Origin: Chitinophagaceae bacterium
GTDB lineage: Bacteria; Bacteroidota; Bacteroidia; Chitinophagales; Chitinophagaceae
Reading direction: 5' to 3'
NCBI GenBank assembly: GCA_016719815.1
Contig: JADJYK010000009.1
Coordinates: 62,001-126,000 of the forward strand
Length of the DNA: 64,000 nt
Part shown: piece after piece, positions 10,607 to 20,699 of the stretch
Numbering within the stretch: the first letter of the stretch is position 1
How the letters are laid out: the number at the start of each line of letters is the position of its first letter
Notes under the pieces: generated by a model
The model's database searches: none
The model's input: the letters and a program-made list of their open reading frames with translations, nothing else
Told to the model about the DNA's origin: nothing
Translations under genes and position numbers: made by a program

Positions 10607-11506
10607 AATACCTCCCTGCCTGAAGAAAGGTGATACGATAGGAATTGTGTGCCCGGCAGGTTATATGGATGCAGAAAAAGTAACTACCTGCATTAACACT
10701 TTACAAGAATGGGGATATAAAGTAAAAATTGGTAAAACCGTTGGAGGTGAATCGCAGACTTATTTTTCTGGTACTGACGAAGAACGTCTTACCGATTTCC
10801 AGCAAATGCTGGATGATGATACAGTGAATGCAGTTCTCTGTGGCCGGGGCGGTTATGGCATGGGCCGTATTATTGAACAGGTTAGCTTTAAGAAATTTAA
10901 GAAGAACCCAAAATGGGTAATTGGCTACAGTGATATTACAGTATTTCATTCCCACTTATACAGCAACTATAAGATTTCTTCGCTTCATTCACCAATGGCT
11001 GCAGCCTTTAATGAGGAAGGTTATAAGAATGAGTATGTACAATCTTTGCGCAAAGCTTTGTCTGGAAAAAAAACAAGATATACCTGTGCGCCGCATGAAT
11101 ATAACAGAACAGGAGAAGCCGTGGGTGAACTGGTTGGCGGTAACCTGGCCTTACTTGCTCACCTGGTGGGCACCGGTTCTGATATAAAGACAAAAGGCCG
11201 TATTCTTTTTATTGAAGATGTGGGCGAATATCATTACAATATTGACCGGATGATGTACCAGTTAAAGCGCAGTGGTAAATTAGACAAACTGACCGGGTTA
11301 ATTTTTGGCATTTTTACTGACAACAAAGACACTGACCGGCCATTCGGGCAAACGGTAAATGATATACTACGGGATATCGTAGCTGAGTATGATTATCCGG
11401 TTTGTTTTGATTTTCCGGTGAGCCACTCCGATAAGAATTTTGCATTGAAAGTGGGTGCCGGTTATAAACTAACAGTAAAGAAAAAGGAGTTACTCTGGCT
11501 GAGTAG
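10599..11506 (+). CDS. ldcA: LD-carboxypeptidase (peptidase S66)
   Basis: Muramoyltetrapeptide carboxypeptidase family, which removes the terminal D-Ala of tetrapeptides during peptidoglycan recycling. Seen: GDTIGIVCPAGYM at the N-terminus, CGRGGYGMGRI and IGYSDITVFH around the serine-containing region, LVGGNLALLAHLVGT, and FIEDVGEYHYNIDRMMYQL in the C-terminal domain. The uncorrected frame runs to 11552, but inserting one A in the A5 run at 11481-11485 gives the family-like ending KKGVTLAE with a stop at 11504-11506. That also removes the overlap with the convergent gene at 11507. Confidence 0.85.
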
Positions 11507-12316
11507 TTATCTGCTCAAAAGAGAATCCAGTTTATTTATTGTTTGTGCATAAGTAAAAAGATTGTTGTGGCTTCCTCCTTTTATTGTTAACAGTTCGTCT
11601 TTCATTTTCAAGAAAGGCAGCAACTTTTTGGAGTTTTTATACTGTACTATCCAGTCGCCAGTGCCATGAAAAATGGTGACTGGAGCAGAAACGGTTTGCA
11701 GGTATTTGTATGTAGGTATTTGATAGTGCAGCATCCATCTTACAGGATAAACCGGGAGATAATGCTTAATCACCGATGGAAAATCATAATATGGAGTTTC
11801 CAGTATCAGCCTTTTGCAATTCTTGACAGAAGCCAGTTGCGCTGCAATGCCCGTTCCCATACTCTTTCCATAAATGATGATACTATCTGGAGCAAACCTT
11901 TTCCGGGCAATAGTATATGCCCGGCTGGCCCAGTCGTATAACTTTTGTTCTGTTAGTTTGCCGGTGCTTTTTCCATAGCCGGGATAATCTATCATCAGCA
12001 CTTCATAACCGTGCCGGGTAAAAAAAGGAATGTACTTAGCGTACCAGGAAATATTTTTCTTGTTACCATGAAAGTAAAGCACAATCCCTTTGGTTACTGA
12101 ATCAGTACTGGTAAAGTCAACTAAGTTCAGAGTGTCTTTTTCGTTCAGTGCTATACTGATGTCTTTATGTGGTTGGGGAAAGTTGTAATGGTGATTGCGT
12201 TTCAGAGTAACCGGGTGAAAAAGAATGGCATCCTGCAGAAAATACAGGGCAATGCCTCCGGCTACATAAATACCGGCAATCCATTTCAGCCATTTAATTA
12301 CCTTTTTCTTTTTCAT
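11507..12316 (-). CDS. Membrane-anchored alpha/beta hydrolase
   Basis: 269-aa serine hydrolase of the BEM46/ABHD13-like type. One N-terminal membrane helix is followed by the oxyanion segment LYFHGNKKN, DYPGYGKSTG, the nucleophile elbow GKSMGTG, a lid, and the C-terminal IFHGTGDWIV (Asp) and GGSHNNL (His) completing the triad. The substrate is unknown. It is a paralogue of the gene at 13635-14423 and shares its architecture. Confidence 0.82.
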   Translation of the reverse strand: MKKKKVIKWLKWIAGIYVAGGIALYFLQDAILFHPVTLKRNHHYNFPQPHKDISIALNEKDTLNLVDFTSTDSVTKGIVLYFHGNKKNISWYAKYIPFFTRHGYEVLMIDYPGYGKSTGKLTEQKLYDWASRAYTIARKRFAPDSIIIYGKSMGTGIAAQLASVKNCKRLILETPYYDFPSVIKHYLPVYPVRWMLHYQIPTYKYLQTVSAPVTIFHGTGDWIVQYKNSKKLLPFLKMKDELLTIKGGSHNNLFTYAQTINKLDSLLSR

Positions 12317-12386
12317 ACTTTGTAGACAAAGATGAAAAGAAAAAAGTACATGTTGCCATGCCCTTTTATATAACCGTCCTTATTCT

Positions 12387-13534
12387 TTAATACCTGCTGA
12401 AGTAGTTCCTGAGCCTGTATTGTGCTGTATTACTCAATTCATTAATCAGGCATCGCATTATTTCATTTTCAGAAGGAGCAAATTCTTTTCTGCGGTCAAC
12501 CAATTGATTGTCGCTTTCGGTAAGGGCCCGGCTGTCACCAGTGTATGTTGAAAACTCGGTGTACCAGTTGTGGTCGCTGCCGAAGTTGTCGCCCCACACC
12601 CAGTGGCCGTTTGCATCTCTTACACTTACATGCAAAACCGCGGAAGAACTCATCGTACGCCTCGTAGTGGTTATTTCTGCAAACACTTTTCCATATTGTC
12701 TAACTACAGAATCTGGTCTGTAAACAATCTCTTTTATCACTACTTCTTTCGAAACTTTTCTTATGTTTCTTGTGTCATGATAGCGGCCAATGTCCACAGT
12801 TGAAAGGTGCAGATCCACTTCCATGTCCATTCTAATATTCCTGCTGCGGGCATCCCAGGCCGAATAGAATTTTACAAATTCATCGCCGCTGTTGTATTGC
12901 AGGTTGAGGATTACCTGGTCATCAAGATTGTTGTCTCCTATGCTGTAAGAACTATACACATAGCCACCATATTGCTGCATAGGAAGAATTACCACATTGG
13001 TTACGGCATATTCGTAAACTTCATTCATTTTTGAATGGCATCCCTGTGGCCAGGTCTGAACCGGAGTGAAGCCTGAAACTCACGATAAGCATTCCGATAG
13101 CTTTCCTTGTTGTAATAGTTCATAAAAGCAATTCCCCTGTCAAAGCGAACCTCTGCTGCTTTTTCGGCATAAGTAACTAAGTATGATGAACAGTCGGCTG
13201 GCTTCACAATTTCATAAATCTCTGGCACCCTGTAGATGGCGTCATACATTTTTTGCAGCGAAGCATATTCGTTGTACATCCATTCCCACCTCAGTTCATT
13301 ATTGCTTTCTGAATTGCTGCGAATGCGGCTTTCGTGGTCATTAACAGCATAACGATATGCTTCCTGTATTATATGAAGGAGTTTAGGATCGTTGGGCTTC
13401 TTTTGTAATTTCTTTGCGGCTAATTCTACGGCTTCGTCATAGTTGCCCTTTTCATACATTTTGCTGGCTGTTTTACAGCTTATGAAAAACAAGGATAAAC
13501 CAGCGATTGTGAGTGTGTAAAGTTTCAGTTTCAT
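12387..13534 (-). CDS. TPR-like lipoprotein (frameshifted)
   Basis: Lipoprotein of about 382 codons split by a one-base deletion in the T5 run 13029-13033; restoring one A joins DAIQK to MNEVYEYAVTNVV. The start is the ATG at 13532-13534, chosen because it is preceded by a strong AGGAGGTG and opens a lipoprotein signal (LSLFFISC). The N-terminal half contains tetratricopeptide-like helices (YEKGNYDEAVELAAKKLQKKPNDPKLL and NKESYRNAYREFQASLRFRPGHRD). The C-terminal half is beta-rich and unassigned. Flanked on both sides by paralogous alpha/beta hydrolases on the same strand. Confidence 0.72.
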
Positions 13535-13537
13535 AAA

Positions 13538-13545
13538 CACCTCCT
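13538..13545 (-). promoter_or_regulatory. Strong Shine-Dalgarno site
   Basis: AGGAGGTG lies 3-4 bases upstream of the ATG of the TPR lipoprotein. Such a complete Shine-Dalgarno sequence is unusual among genes in this window and decides the start at 13534 over the upstream in-frame ATG at 13564. Confidence 0.6.
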
Positions 13546-13634
13546 TTTTCTGTAGTATATCCAAATGTTAGTCCACAGAATTAAGAAGTGATGTAATTAA
13601 GTAATCCTTAACAATTGGGAATTATCAGGAACAA

Positions 13635-14423
13635 TCAGTATTTCAAAATATCCCGGATAAAATTGTGGTATTCATCAAACGAAGGAAGGTTGTTGTGTCC
13701 GCCGCTGTGTATGCGGATAAGCGTTATCATCCGGGAATTGATTTTTTGTAAAGCCTCACTATGCCGGATAGGTATCAGCCAGTCTTTTGTTCCGTGAATA
13801 ATGTAAGTGTGGCACCTAACTTTTTCAATCCATTTATCCGTCCGCAAGTGAAAGCGGAGTACATATTTAACAGGCAAAATGGGCAGAAACCGTTCCACTA
13901 CTTTTCTGAAACTATAATACGGGGCATCTAATATGAGATAACGGGGATCGTTATCAGAGGCCAGTTTGGTGGCAAAACCGCTACCCATGCTACGGCCATA
14001 CATAATGAGGTGGTTCTCTGAGTATTTTTCTTTCAGCCGGTCATACACAAACTGCATGTCTCCCAGCATTTCTTTTTCGCTTCGCCTGCCGGTACTTTTT
14101 CCAAAACCACGATAGTCAACCAGCACAACATCATAATCATACCTGTAAAAATCCCTTGCATATCTTGCCCAACCTTTTATGCTACGGGTATTACCATGAA
14201 AGTACAGTATCAGACCTTTTGGATTTTCCCGGTAAAAATGAAGGCCATTAATGCGAACACCCGGCTCCACATCAAAGAAATACTCTTTGAATGGGGCATC
14301 ATATTTAAATTGAAAATCCTGCTTTAGCTTTTCGGGCTTAAAAATCAGTTTTTCCTGGACAAAATATCCCGTTACAGAAAGTATAAAAATACCGATAACT
14401 ATATACCAGACTAAGAAAGGCAC
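13635..14423 (-). CDS. Membrane-anchored alpha/beta hydrolase
   Basis: 262-aa paralogue of the hydrolase at 11507-12316. N-terminal helix (LVWYIVIGIFILSVTGYFV), LYFHGNTRS, DYRGFGKSTGRRS, nucleophile GRSMGSG, the acid in HGTKDWLIP, and the histidine in HSGGHNNLPSF. It probably acts at the inner membrane on an unknown ester substrate. It is the first gene of a three-gene minus-strand group with the TPR lipoprotein and the second hydrolase. Confidence 0.83.
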   Translation of the reverse strand: MPFLVWYIVIGIFILSVTGYFVQEKLIFKPEKLKQDFQFKYDAPFKEYFFDVEPGVRINGLHFYRENPKGLILYFHGNTRSIKGWARYARDFYRYDYDVVLVDYRGFGKSTGRRSEKEMLGDMQFVYDRLKEKYSENHLIMYGRSMGSGFATKLASDNDPRYLILDAPYYSFRKVVERFLPILPVKYVLRFHLRTDKWIEKVRCHTYIIHGTKDWLIPIRHSEALQKINSRMITLIRIHSGGHNNLPSFDEYHNFIRDILKY

Positions 14424-14485
14424 TATTCAATTTTTGAATTTTTACGCTTCGGAATAATGATATAAAACTTTGTAACAGCCGCTTT

Positions 14486-16462
14486 CTAGTCTTCGACTCT
14501 TTTCAATTTCAAGTTTGAAACTGGAGCAACTATCAACGGAAATTTCTCAACTGTAACATTAGCAAGATCGAGCCCAAATGCTTTTTCTTCAGAAAGGCTG
14601 TGTTCTTTCAGCCAGAAATAAATTTTCATGATTATTCTTTCTAAGAATGGCAGGTCATTATCCTGGCTCAGGTATTTTTCAGACACAATAAACTGAAAAT
14701 CTCCAACGGTACCTATGCTGGCCAGGCTTTCGTAACGGCTGATTATATTCACTTCTTTATTTGCTACAAGGTCTTCAACCACTTTTCTGAACATCAGGTT
14801 AATTCTGGGTTCCATTCTGAAACCGAGCTTGAAATCTACCCGGATAATATCATTTGGAATAATATGCTCAACCTTATATTCGCAGGTATAAGGATCGTCC
14901 AGCGTATCAACATGTACAAACCAATAAATGTCAGCCCGTTTTGGTTTTTTATTCAGTATAGAATAAATAATCTTATGTTCTATTTCGTTGGGATTGTTTG
15001 CGCTGGAAAGGTAAACGAGGTGAGTTGCATATTTTGGAATAGATTTATCATTGCTAAGCTCCTGAATTTTTGGGATATAGTGTTCCATCCTCACAAATTC
15101 CACATAGCGGTTTTTAATTTTTCTTGACCTGTACCATGTGTACATAACGAGAAACATAATAAGTCCAATTATAAGTGTGATATAACCGCCGTGTGTGAAT
15201 TTCACCAGTAATGCTACAAGGTATCCTGTTTCAATTGCAAGGTATAATCCGAGGAACAGGTAAATCCAGGCGGATTTTACTCTGTGTAATACCAGATAAT
15301 TAGCAAAAAGGAGGGTGGTGGCAAGCATTGTAACAATAATTGCCAGGCCATAAGCTGCTTCCATTCTTGAAGATTCACGGAAATAGAGTACAACACCGGT
15401 ACAGCCAAGGAACATAATAAAGTTTATTACCGGAACAAATAGTTGCCCTTTTGCTTCTGAAGGATACCTGATCCTCAGTTTTGGCCACAGGTTTAGCCTC
15501 ATTGCTTCACTGATAAGGGTAAAAGCTCCTGATACCATTGCCTGGCTGGCAATAATAGCTGCAGTGGTGGCGATAGCAACACCCGGTATTATGAACCATT
15601 GTGGCATGAGGTCGTAAAAAGCATTAATAGACAGGGAATTCTTTACTTCAGGTGTTATTTTAAGATTGCCGTAGTGAGACAGCAGGTATGCCCCTTGTCC
15701 AAAATAGTGGATAATCAGGCAGAATTTTACATAGACCCATGAGGTACGGATATTGCCCCTTCCACAATGGCCCAAGTCACTATACAGTGCTTCAGCTCCT
15801 GTAGTGCAAAGGAATACTGCCCCCAGCAACCAGAAGCCCCCATCATAATTTTTTAAAAAATAAATGGCATAATACGGATTAAGGGCTTTAAAAATTGCAA
15901 GGTCATCGAACACATGAACAAAGCCAAGCACCAGCAACATGGTAAACCAAATGAACATTATCGGGCCAAAAAGACTGCCGATAGATGCAGTCCCAAATTG
16001 CTGCATAAAGAAGAAAACGGCGAGAATCGACAAGACAATGATTACAACCGTATTACTCCCCTCATGAATGCCAAGTGACGGCAACTCTTTTAAACCTTCA
16101 ATAGCTGAGGTGATAGAGATTGGCGGAGTAATAATACCATCCGCCAGCAGTGAAGCACCACCTATCATTGCCGGAATTACCAGCCATTTTTTCCGCCGCC
16201 GAACCAGTGCATATAAGGCAAATGTGCCCCCTTCACCCCGGTTATCGGCTTTAAGTACCATCACCACATATTTCAGTGTTGTTTGAAGGGTGAGTGTCCA
16301 GATTATGCAGGACAGGGCGCCAATAATAAGAAACTCGTCAACACCCCTGTCATTAATAATTGCATTAAAAACGTAAAGCGGGGATGTTCCTATATCACCA
16401 TATATTATTCCTAATGCAATGATAAGGCCGGCTCCGGAAACCTTGTTTGTAGATACTTTCAC
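14486..16462 (-). CDS. kup: KUP-family potassium uptake protein
   Basis: 658-aa K+/H+ symporter of the HAK/KUP/KT family. The N-terminus ALGIIYGDIGTSPLYVF is diagnostic. About twelve membrane helices follow (for example ADNRGEGGTFALYALVRRR, the GGASLLADGIITPPIS segment, and GAVFLCTTGAEALYSDLGHCG), with a cytosolic C-terminal domain from about residue 450. It would import potassium at the inner membrane. The frame is intact. A 298-bp divergent intergenic region separates it from the secreted protein gene at 16761. Confidence 0.94.
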   Translation of the reverse strand: MKVSTNKVSGAGLIIALGIIYGDIGTSPLYVFNAIINDRGVDEFLIIGALSCIIWTLTLQTTLKYVVMVLKADNRGEGGTFALYALVRRRKKWLVIPAMIGGASLLADGIITPPISITSAIEGLKELPSLGIHEGSNTVVIIVLSILAVFFFMQQFGTASIGSLFGPIMFIWFTMLLVLGFVHVFDDLAIFKALNPYYAIYFLKNYDGGFWLLGAVFLCTTGAEALYSDLGHCGRGNIRTSWVYVKFCLIIHYFGQGAYLLSHYGNLKITPEVKNSLSINAFYDLMPQWFIIPGVAIATTAAIIASQAMVSGAFTLISEAMRLNLWPKLRIRYPSEAKGQLFVPVINFIMFLGCTGVVLYFRESSRMEAAYGLAIIVTMLATTLLFANYLVLHRVKSAWIYLFLGLYLAIETGYLVALLVKFTHGGYITLIIGLIMFLVMYTWYRSRKIKNRYVEFVRMEHYIPKIQELSNDKSIPKYATHLVYLSSANNPNEIEHKIIYSILNKKPKRADIYWFVHVDTLDDPYTCEYKVEHIIPNDIIRVDFKLGFRMEPRINLMFRKVVEDLVANKEVNIISRYESLASIGTVGDFQFIVSEKYLSQDNDLPFLERIIMKIYFWLKEHSLSEEKAFGLDLANVTVEKFPLIVAPVSNLKLKRVED

Positions 16463-16552
16463 TTTTGCAGGTTGTTGTTTATCATTTAATGCCTTTGTAA
16501 TAACTATTACAACCTAAGGCACAACTTAGTCAGTTTTGGGCAAAGTTGCCTG

Positions 16553-16560
16553 CAAAGGTA
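16553..16560 (-). promoter_or_regulatory. Candidate -7 box for kup
   Basis: On the minus strand it reads TACCTTTG, matching the Bacteroidota TAnnTTTG box, about 90 bp upstream of the kup start. No well-spaced -33 TTTG is evident, so the assignment is tentative. Confidence 0.35.
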
Positions 16561-16760
16561 TATGCAAAAAATAAATAGATTGAACAAACCGGGCAACTTT
16601 ACAGTTCGTCAAATTAATGGTGGTATATAGTTTGTGTGTAAATACAAGAGTTTTTGGCCTGAAGGATGTAATTCGCTTAATTATTGCATCATTAGGACTT
16701 AAAATTGGATCCAGATTGGATGGGAAAATGTAATTTTAAACTACAAAAAATCAGTTATTT

Positions 16761-18287
16761 ATGAAAGGCAAACAATTGTTCATTTTTCTGGTATTGGCAA
16801 CATTGACTACCGGTGCCGTTGCGCAGAAGATTGTCTATTCTGATTATGAAAAAGATGATAGCAGGAGAATGAACTTCGAAATTGTGGGTAAACTAAACGG
16901 CAATTTTATGATATATAAGAATGTTCGTAGTAAACATTGGATTGTAGGACTTGATAACGATATGAAACAGGTGTTTAAAACAGAACAAACTTATCTGCCT
17001 GCCAACGACAGAATGATTAATTCAGACTTTTTTGCGTATAATGATTTCATTTACATGGTTTATCAGTACCAGAAGAAAAATGTGGTGTACTGTATGGCTT
17101 CAAAAATTGATGTATCTGGTAATCAGATTGGTGAACCTCTGCAACTTGATACTACTCATTTGGGGTTTGCAGCCGATAATAAGATATATTCTGTGATAGG
17201 CAGTGAGGATAAAAGTAAAATCGGTGTTTTTAAGATTAATAGCCGAAACAGAAAACTCTACATTATGACGACCATTTTGCTGAATGACAGGCTTGAAATG
17301 TTGAAAAAATCCGTGATCGAAATTCCGATGGAAGAGCGTAATGAGGATTTGAGCGATTTTAAACTTGATAATGAGGGAGATTTGGTTTTCTGCAAGTTTC
17401 TGCGAAACAATAACGAAAATATTACCAGCGCAACATTATTAATAAAGCAGGCAATGGGTGACACCCTGGTGGGCAATGATCTGAGGCTTGATAAAATAAT
17501 GCTCGATGAAATAAATGTTAAGATTGGTAAGCCGAATAAACGGTATCTCCTCGCTTCGCTTTATTACCAGGAAAGACGAGGTAATGTTGAGGGTTATTAT
17601 TTCAGTATTTGGGATAAAATCCAAACAGCTTTTGTGATGAACACTACCAGTGTATTTAGTGATGAATTGAGAAAGGAAGCCAGGGGCGATGCCACGCTGA
17701 AAACCGCTTTCAATGATTATTTTATCAGGAATATCATTTCAAAGAAAGATGGTGGGTTTATTATTAGTGCGGAAGCATATTATACTACGTCCAGGTTCAA
17801 CAACTGGAACCGGTGGGATTATCTGTATGGTTCACCTTATTATGGTTACGGTTCGCAGAACTATTACTACTCACCATTTTATAGAAACTGGTGGAACTAT
17901 CCAAGGTATAACACAAACCAGTCTGCCAGGTACCATGCCGATAATATTACGGTTCTTTCTTACAAACCCGGTGGTGAACTGGAATGGAGTTGCATAGTGT
18001 CCAAAGAGCAGTATGATGATGAAACAGATGATAAACTATCGTTTCAATTAATGAATACTGGCGGTCAACTGCATTTCCTGTTTAATCAACTGGAGAAAAG
18101 GTATATTATATTAAATGATTATAGTCTTTCGCCAGATGGTTCACTTACAAGAAATCCCACACTTAAAAACCTGGAAAGGGGATATGAGTTTTTACCTCAA
18201 TATGGTAAGCAGGTAAGTGCAAGGCAAATGATAGTCCCCTGTTTGTATCGTAACTATATTTGCTTTGCAAAAATTGATTATAACTAA
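16761..18287 (+). CDS. Secreted protein of unknown function
   Basis: 508 aa with an N-terminal signal peptide (MKGKQLFIFLVLATLTTGAVA). The rest looks beta-rich and propeller-like, with repeated strands such as GNFMIYKNVRSKHWIVGLDN and KGGGFIISAEAYYTT-type segments. There is an aromatic Tyr/Trp/Asn-rich stretch (residues 345-385) in the middle. I do not recognise the family. It is followed after 24 bp by a DUF6427 membrane protein, which suggests an operon. Export to the periplasm or surface is inferred from the signal peptide. Confidence 0.7.
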   Translation: MKGKQLFIFLVLATLTTGAVAQKIVYSDYEKDDSRRMNFEIVGKLNGNFMIYKNVRSKHWIVGLDNDMKQVFKTEQTYLPANDRMINSDFFAYNDFIYMVYQYQKKNVVYCMASKIDVSGNQIGEPLQLDTTHLGFAADNKIYSVIGSEDKSKIGVFKINSRNRKLYIMTTILLNDRLEMLKKSVIEIPMEERNEDLSDFKLDNEGDLVFCKFLRNNNENITSATLLIKQAMGDTLVGNDLRLDKIMLDEINVKIGKPNKRYLLASLYYQERRGNVEGYYFSIWDKIQTAFVMNTTSVFSDELRKEARGDATLKTAFNDYFIRNIISKKDGGFIISAEAYYTTSRFNNWNRWDYLYGSPYYGYGSQNYYYSPFYRNWWNYPRYNTNQSARYHADNITVLSYKPGGELEWSCIVSKEQYDDETDDKLSFQLMNTGGQLHFLFNQLEKRYIILNDYSLSPDGSLTRNPTLKNLERGYEFLPQYGKQVSARQMIVPCLYRNYICFAKIDYN

Positions 18288-18311
18288 TAAGTCAAACCCA
18301 AATATAACTGC

Positions 18312-19292
18312 GTGACAGGCCTATTCAAGCAAAAAACACCCGTAAATTTCTTTGTACTGTTGCTATTCGGCTTGCTGATTAAGCTTCCCGTTTTTCTAAA
18401 TCCCCATTTACCTGTAATAAGGCCTGGAGACGGGGTTTTGTATAAAGAAATGCTTCGGTTTCTGCAGCCATCTAATCCGATAGTGTATCCATTATTAACA
18501 TGGCTTTTACTTTATGTGCAAGCAGTAATGCTTAACAGAATTGTAAACAGGAACAGAATGATGACGGTGTCTACCTGGTTTCCGGGAATGTCGTATATGC
18601 TTATAACTTCATTGTTGCCTGATTGGAATTATTTTTCAGCACCGTTACTTGTCAACACCTTTTATCTGTTAATTATACAGCAGCTATTTAAAATATATAA
18701 TATATCAGATGCAAAAGGAAAAGTGTATAATGTTGGTTTAGTAGCTGGCATAGCAGCATTTTTCTATTTTTCATCAGCAGCATTTACCGTTTGGATATTA
18801 TTGACAATGGTTATAATGCGGCCCTTCAAGCTAAATGAATGGATGCTATGCCTGCTGGGAGTGTTTACGCCGTTCTATTTTTTTGCTGCGGGGCTGTTTA
18901 TTAGTGACCAGTGGGATATTAGCAGGCAGCTTCCGCATATTGTGTTTGGGTTGCCCCAGTTAAAACAGTCAGTTTGGCTTGCGGCATCAGTTTTGTTGTT
19001 GTTGCTTCCATTCCTTTTTGGAGGATATTTTATCCAGGATGGGCTACGTAAAATGCTTATACAAGTCAGGAAGGGGTGGAGTTTACTGCTGCTTTTCATA
19101 TTGTTTGCATTATTTATTCCTTTTTTAAACGATGGGGGTACTTTAGAAAGCTGGATATTTGCAGCTATACCTTTTGCCGCTTTTCATGCGTCTATGTATT
19201 TGTATTCGTCTCTACGGATAGTTCCCTTGCTTTTTTTTTGGGTTACGGTTGTTTTTATTATTGCCTTCCAGTATGCAGGGCCACGTTGGTAA
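18312..19292 (+). CDS. DUF6427-family integral membrane protein
   Basis: 326 aa, almost entirely hydrophobic, with roughly eight to ten membrane helices. The N-terminus TGLFKQKTPVNFFVLLLFGLLIKLP resembles the Bacteroidota DUF6427 family, whose function is unknown. The start is a GTG at 18312; no ATG lies nearby in frame. It sits 24 bp after the secreted protein gene and 65 bp before purQ. Confidence 0.7.
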   Translation: MTGLFKQKTPVNFFVLLLFGLLIKLPVFLNPHLPVIRPGDGVLYKEMLRFLQPSNPIVYPLLTWLLLYVQAVMLNRIVNRNRMMTVSTWFPGMSYMLITSLLPDWNYFSAPLLVNTFYLLIIQQLFKIYNISDAKGKVYNVGLVAGIAAFFYFSSAAFTVWILLTMVIMRPFKLNEWMLCLLGVFTPFYFFAAGLFISDQWDISRQLPHIVFGLPQLKQSVWLAASVLLLLLPFLFGGYFIQDGLRKMLIQVRKGWSLLLLFILFALFIPFLNDGGTLESWIFAAIPFAAFHASMYLYSSLRIVPLLFFWVTVVFIIAFQYAGPRW

Positions 19293-19356
19293 ATGGTTAA
19301 AAATTGTTCCTCTTCATTTTTTACCTTTGTTTATTATTGTAGAAAACTATTATATT

Positions 19357-20031
19357 ATGAAATTTGGAGTAGTTGTGTTTCCCGGATCTAATTGCGACAG
19401 GGATATGCAGGATGCCCTTAGCAATGACCTTGGTCAGGAAGTAGTTATGCTTTGGCATAAAGACAAAGATTTAGCCCAGTTTTCAAAGAATGATTGTATT
19501 GTCTTGCCTGGAGGTTTTTCTTATGGCGACTATCTCCGTTGTGGTGCAATAGCCCGCTTTAGTCCTATGATGCAAAGTGTAATTGAGTTTGCTAATGCCG
19601 GTGGAAAAGTATTTGGCGTTTGTAATGGCTTTCAGATTTTATGTGAATCGCACCTGCTACCCGGAGGATTGCTTAGAAACGAAAACCAGAAATTTGTTTG
19701 CAAAAATATATATATAACTAACCATTCAGGGAAGGCATATAAAATTCCAATTGCACATGGCGAGGGAAGGTTTTATGCAGAAGAAAGAACACTTGACCTG
19801 TTGGAAGCTAACAACCAGATAATCTATTATTATTGTGACGAAAGAGGTATCGTTACCCCTGAATCAAACCCAAATGGCTCAATAAGGAATATTGCTGGTA
19901 TTTGCAATGCCTCCCGCAATGTATTTGGAATGATGCCGCATCCTGAGAGAGCCTGTTCTGCAGTGCTGGGTAATACCGATGGCAGGCAGATAATCGAAGC
20001 CCTACTTATGACAAAAGAAATGGTTGGTTGA
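19357..20031 (+). CDS. purQ: Phosphoribosylformylglycinamidine synthase, glutaminase subunit
   Basis: 224-aa class I glutamine amidotransferase that supplies ammonia for FGAM formation in purine synthesis. MKFGVVVFPGSNCDRD marks the N-terminus, so the ATG at 19357 is chosen over the longer frame. The nucleophile Cys is in GVCNGFQIL, and the His/Glu pair is in MMPHPERA near the C-terminus. It exists here as a separate subunit rather than fused to PurL; purS/purL are not in the window. Confidence 0.94.
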   Translation: MKFGVVVFPGSNCDRDMQDALSNDLGQEVVMLWHKDKDLAQFSKNDCIVLPGGFSYGDYLRCGAIARFSPMMQSVIEFANAGGKVFGVCNGFQILCESHLLPGGLLRNENQKFVCKNIYITNHSGKAYKIPIAHGEGRFYAEERTLDLLEANNQIIYYYCDERGIVTPESNPNGSIRNIAGICNASRNVFGMMPHPERACSAVLGNTDGRQIIEALLMTKEMVG

Positions 20032-20178
20032 TTGTAAGCCGTTGGTTGTGCCGTCAATTGTGTTGTTTGTCACATTTTCGCAGGTTGCCAGCTATTAAGT
20101 TTGCAACTTTAACATGAATTAATAAACCCCTGTAAACGAAATGGGCCATTTTTGCGTCCAGAATAGAAAATCAAACGT

Positions 20179-20628
20179 ATGAAGAGAATAGTAATACTTT
20201 CAGTTTTAGCAATTTTCACTTTAGTAGTCAAAGCACAAAACCCGATTACCTGGACCTTTACAGCCACAAAAGTTGCTGATAAAACCTACGAGGTACATAT
20301 GAAGGCTACCATCCAAACAAAGTGGCATTTATACTCACAAACCCAGCCGGAAGATGCTATAGCTATTCCTACCACATTTGTTCTAAAGAACAACCCTCTG
20401 TTTACTCTTGATGGTAAAATAAAGGAAGTGGGTAAACTGGAAAAATACACCGACAAAGAGCTGGGAGTGTCTGCTAATCAATATTCCAACACCGTGGATT
20501 TTGTTCAGAAGATTAAGCTGAAAGCTAATGTTAAAACAAACTTCTCCGGTACAGTGGAATACCAGACTTGTGATGACGAAAAGTGTCTGCCTCCTAAAAC
20601 CGTACCTTTCAACATTGCAATAAAATAG
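20179..20628 (+). CDS. Stand-alone DsbD-alpha-like periplasmic protein
   Basis: 149 aa with a signal peptide (IVILSVLAIFTLVVKA). The single domain resembles the N-terminal DsbD-alpha domain: WHLYSQTQPEDAIAIPT, then a C-terminal TCDDEKCLPPKTVPF holding a C-x4-C pair like the redox pair of nDsbD. It would pass electrons from DsbD to periplasmic substrates. It is followed by a terminator and then dsbD, whose own N-terminal domain lacks this cysteine pair. Confidence 0.75.
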   Translation: MKRIVILSVLAIFTLVVKAQNPITWTFTATKVADKTYEVHMKATIQTKWHLYSQTQPEDAIAIPTTFVLKNNPLFTLDGKIKEVGKLEKYTDKELGVSANQYSNTVDFVQKIKLKANVKTNFSGTVEYQTCDDEKCLPPKTVPFNIAIK

Positions 20629-20652
20629 TGTGATAATCTAAGAAATCTATAT

Positions 20653-20688
20653 AAAGCGGGTGCCGGAAGGATACCCGTTTGTTTTTTA
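20653..20688 (+). terminator. Rho-independent terminator
   Basis: AAGCGGGT pairs with ACCCGTTT (one G-T wobble), followed by GTTTTTT. It ends the transcript of the DsbD-alpha-like gene and lies just before dsbD. Confidence 0.65.
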
Positions 20689-20699
20689 ATACGTTTGTT

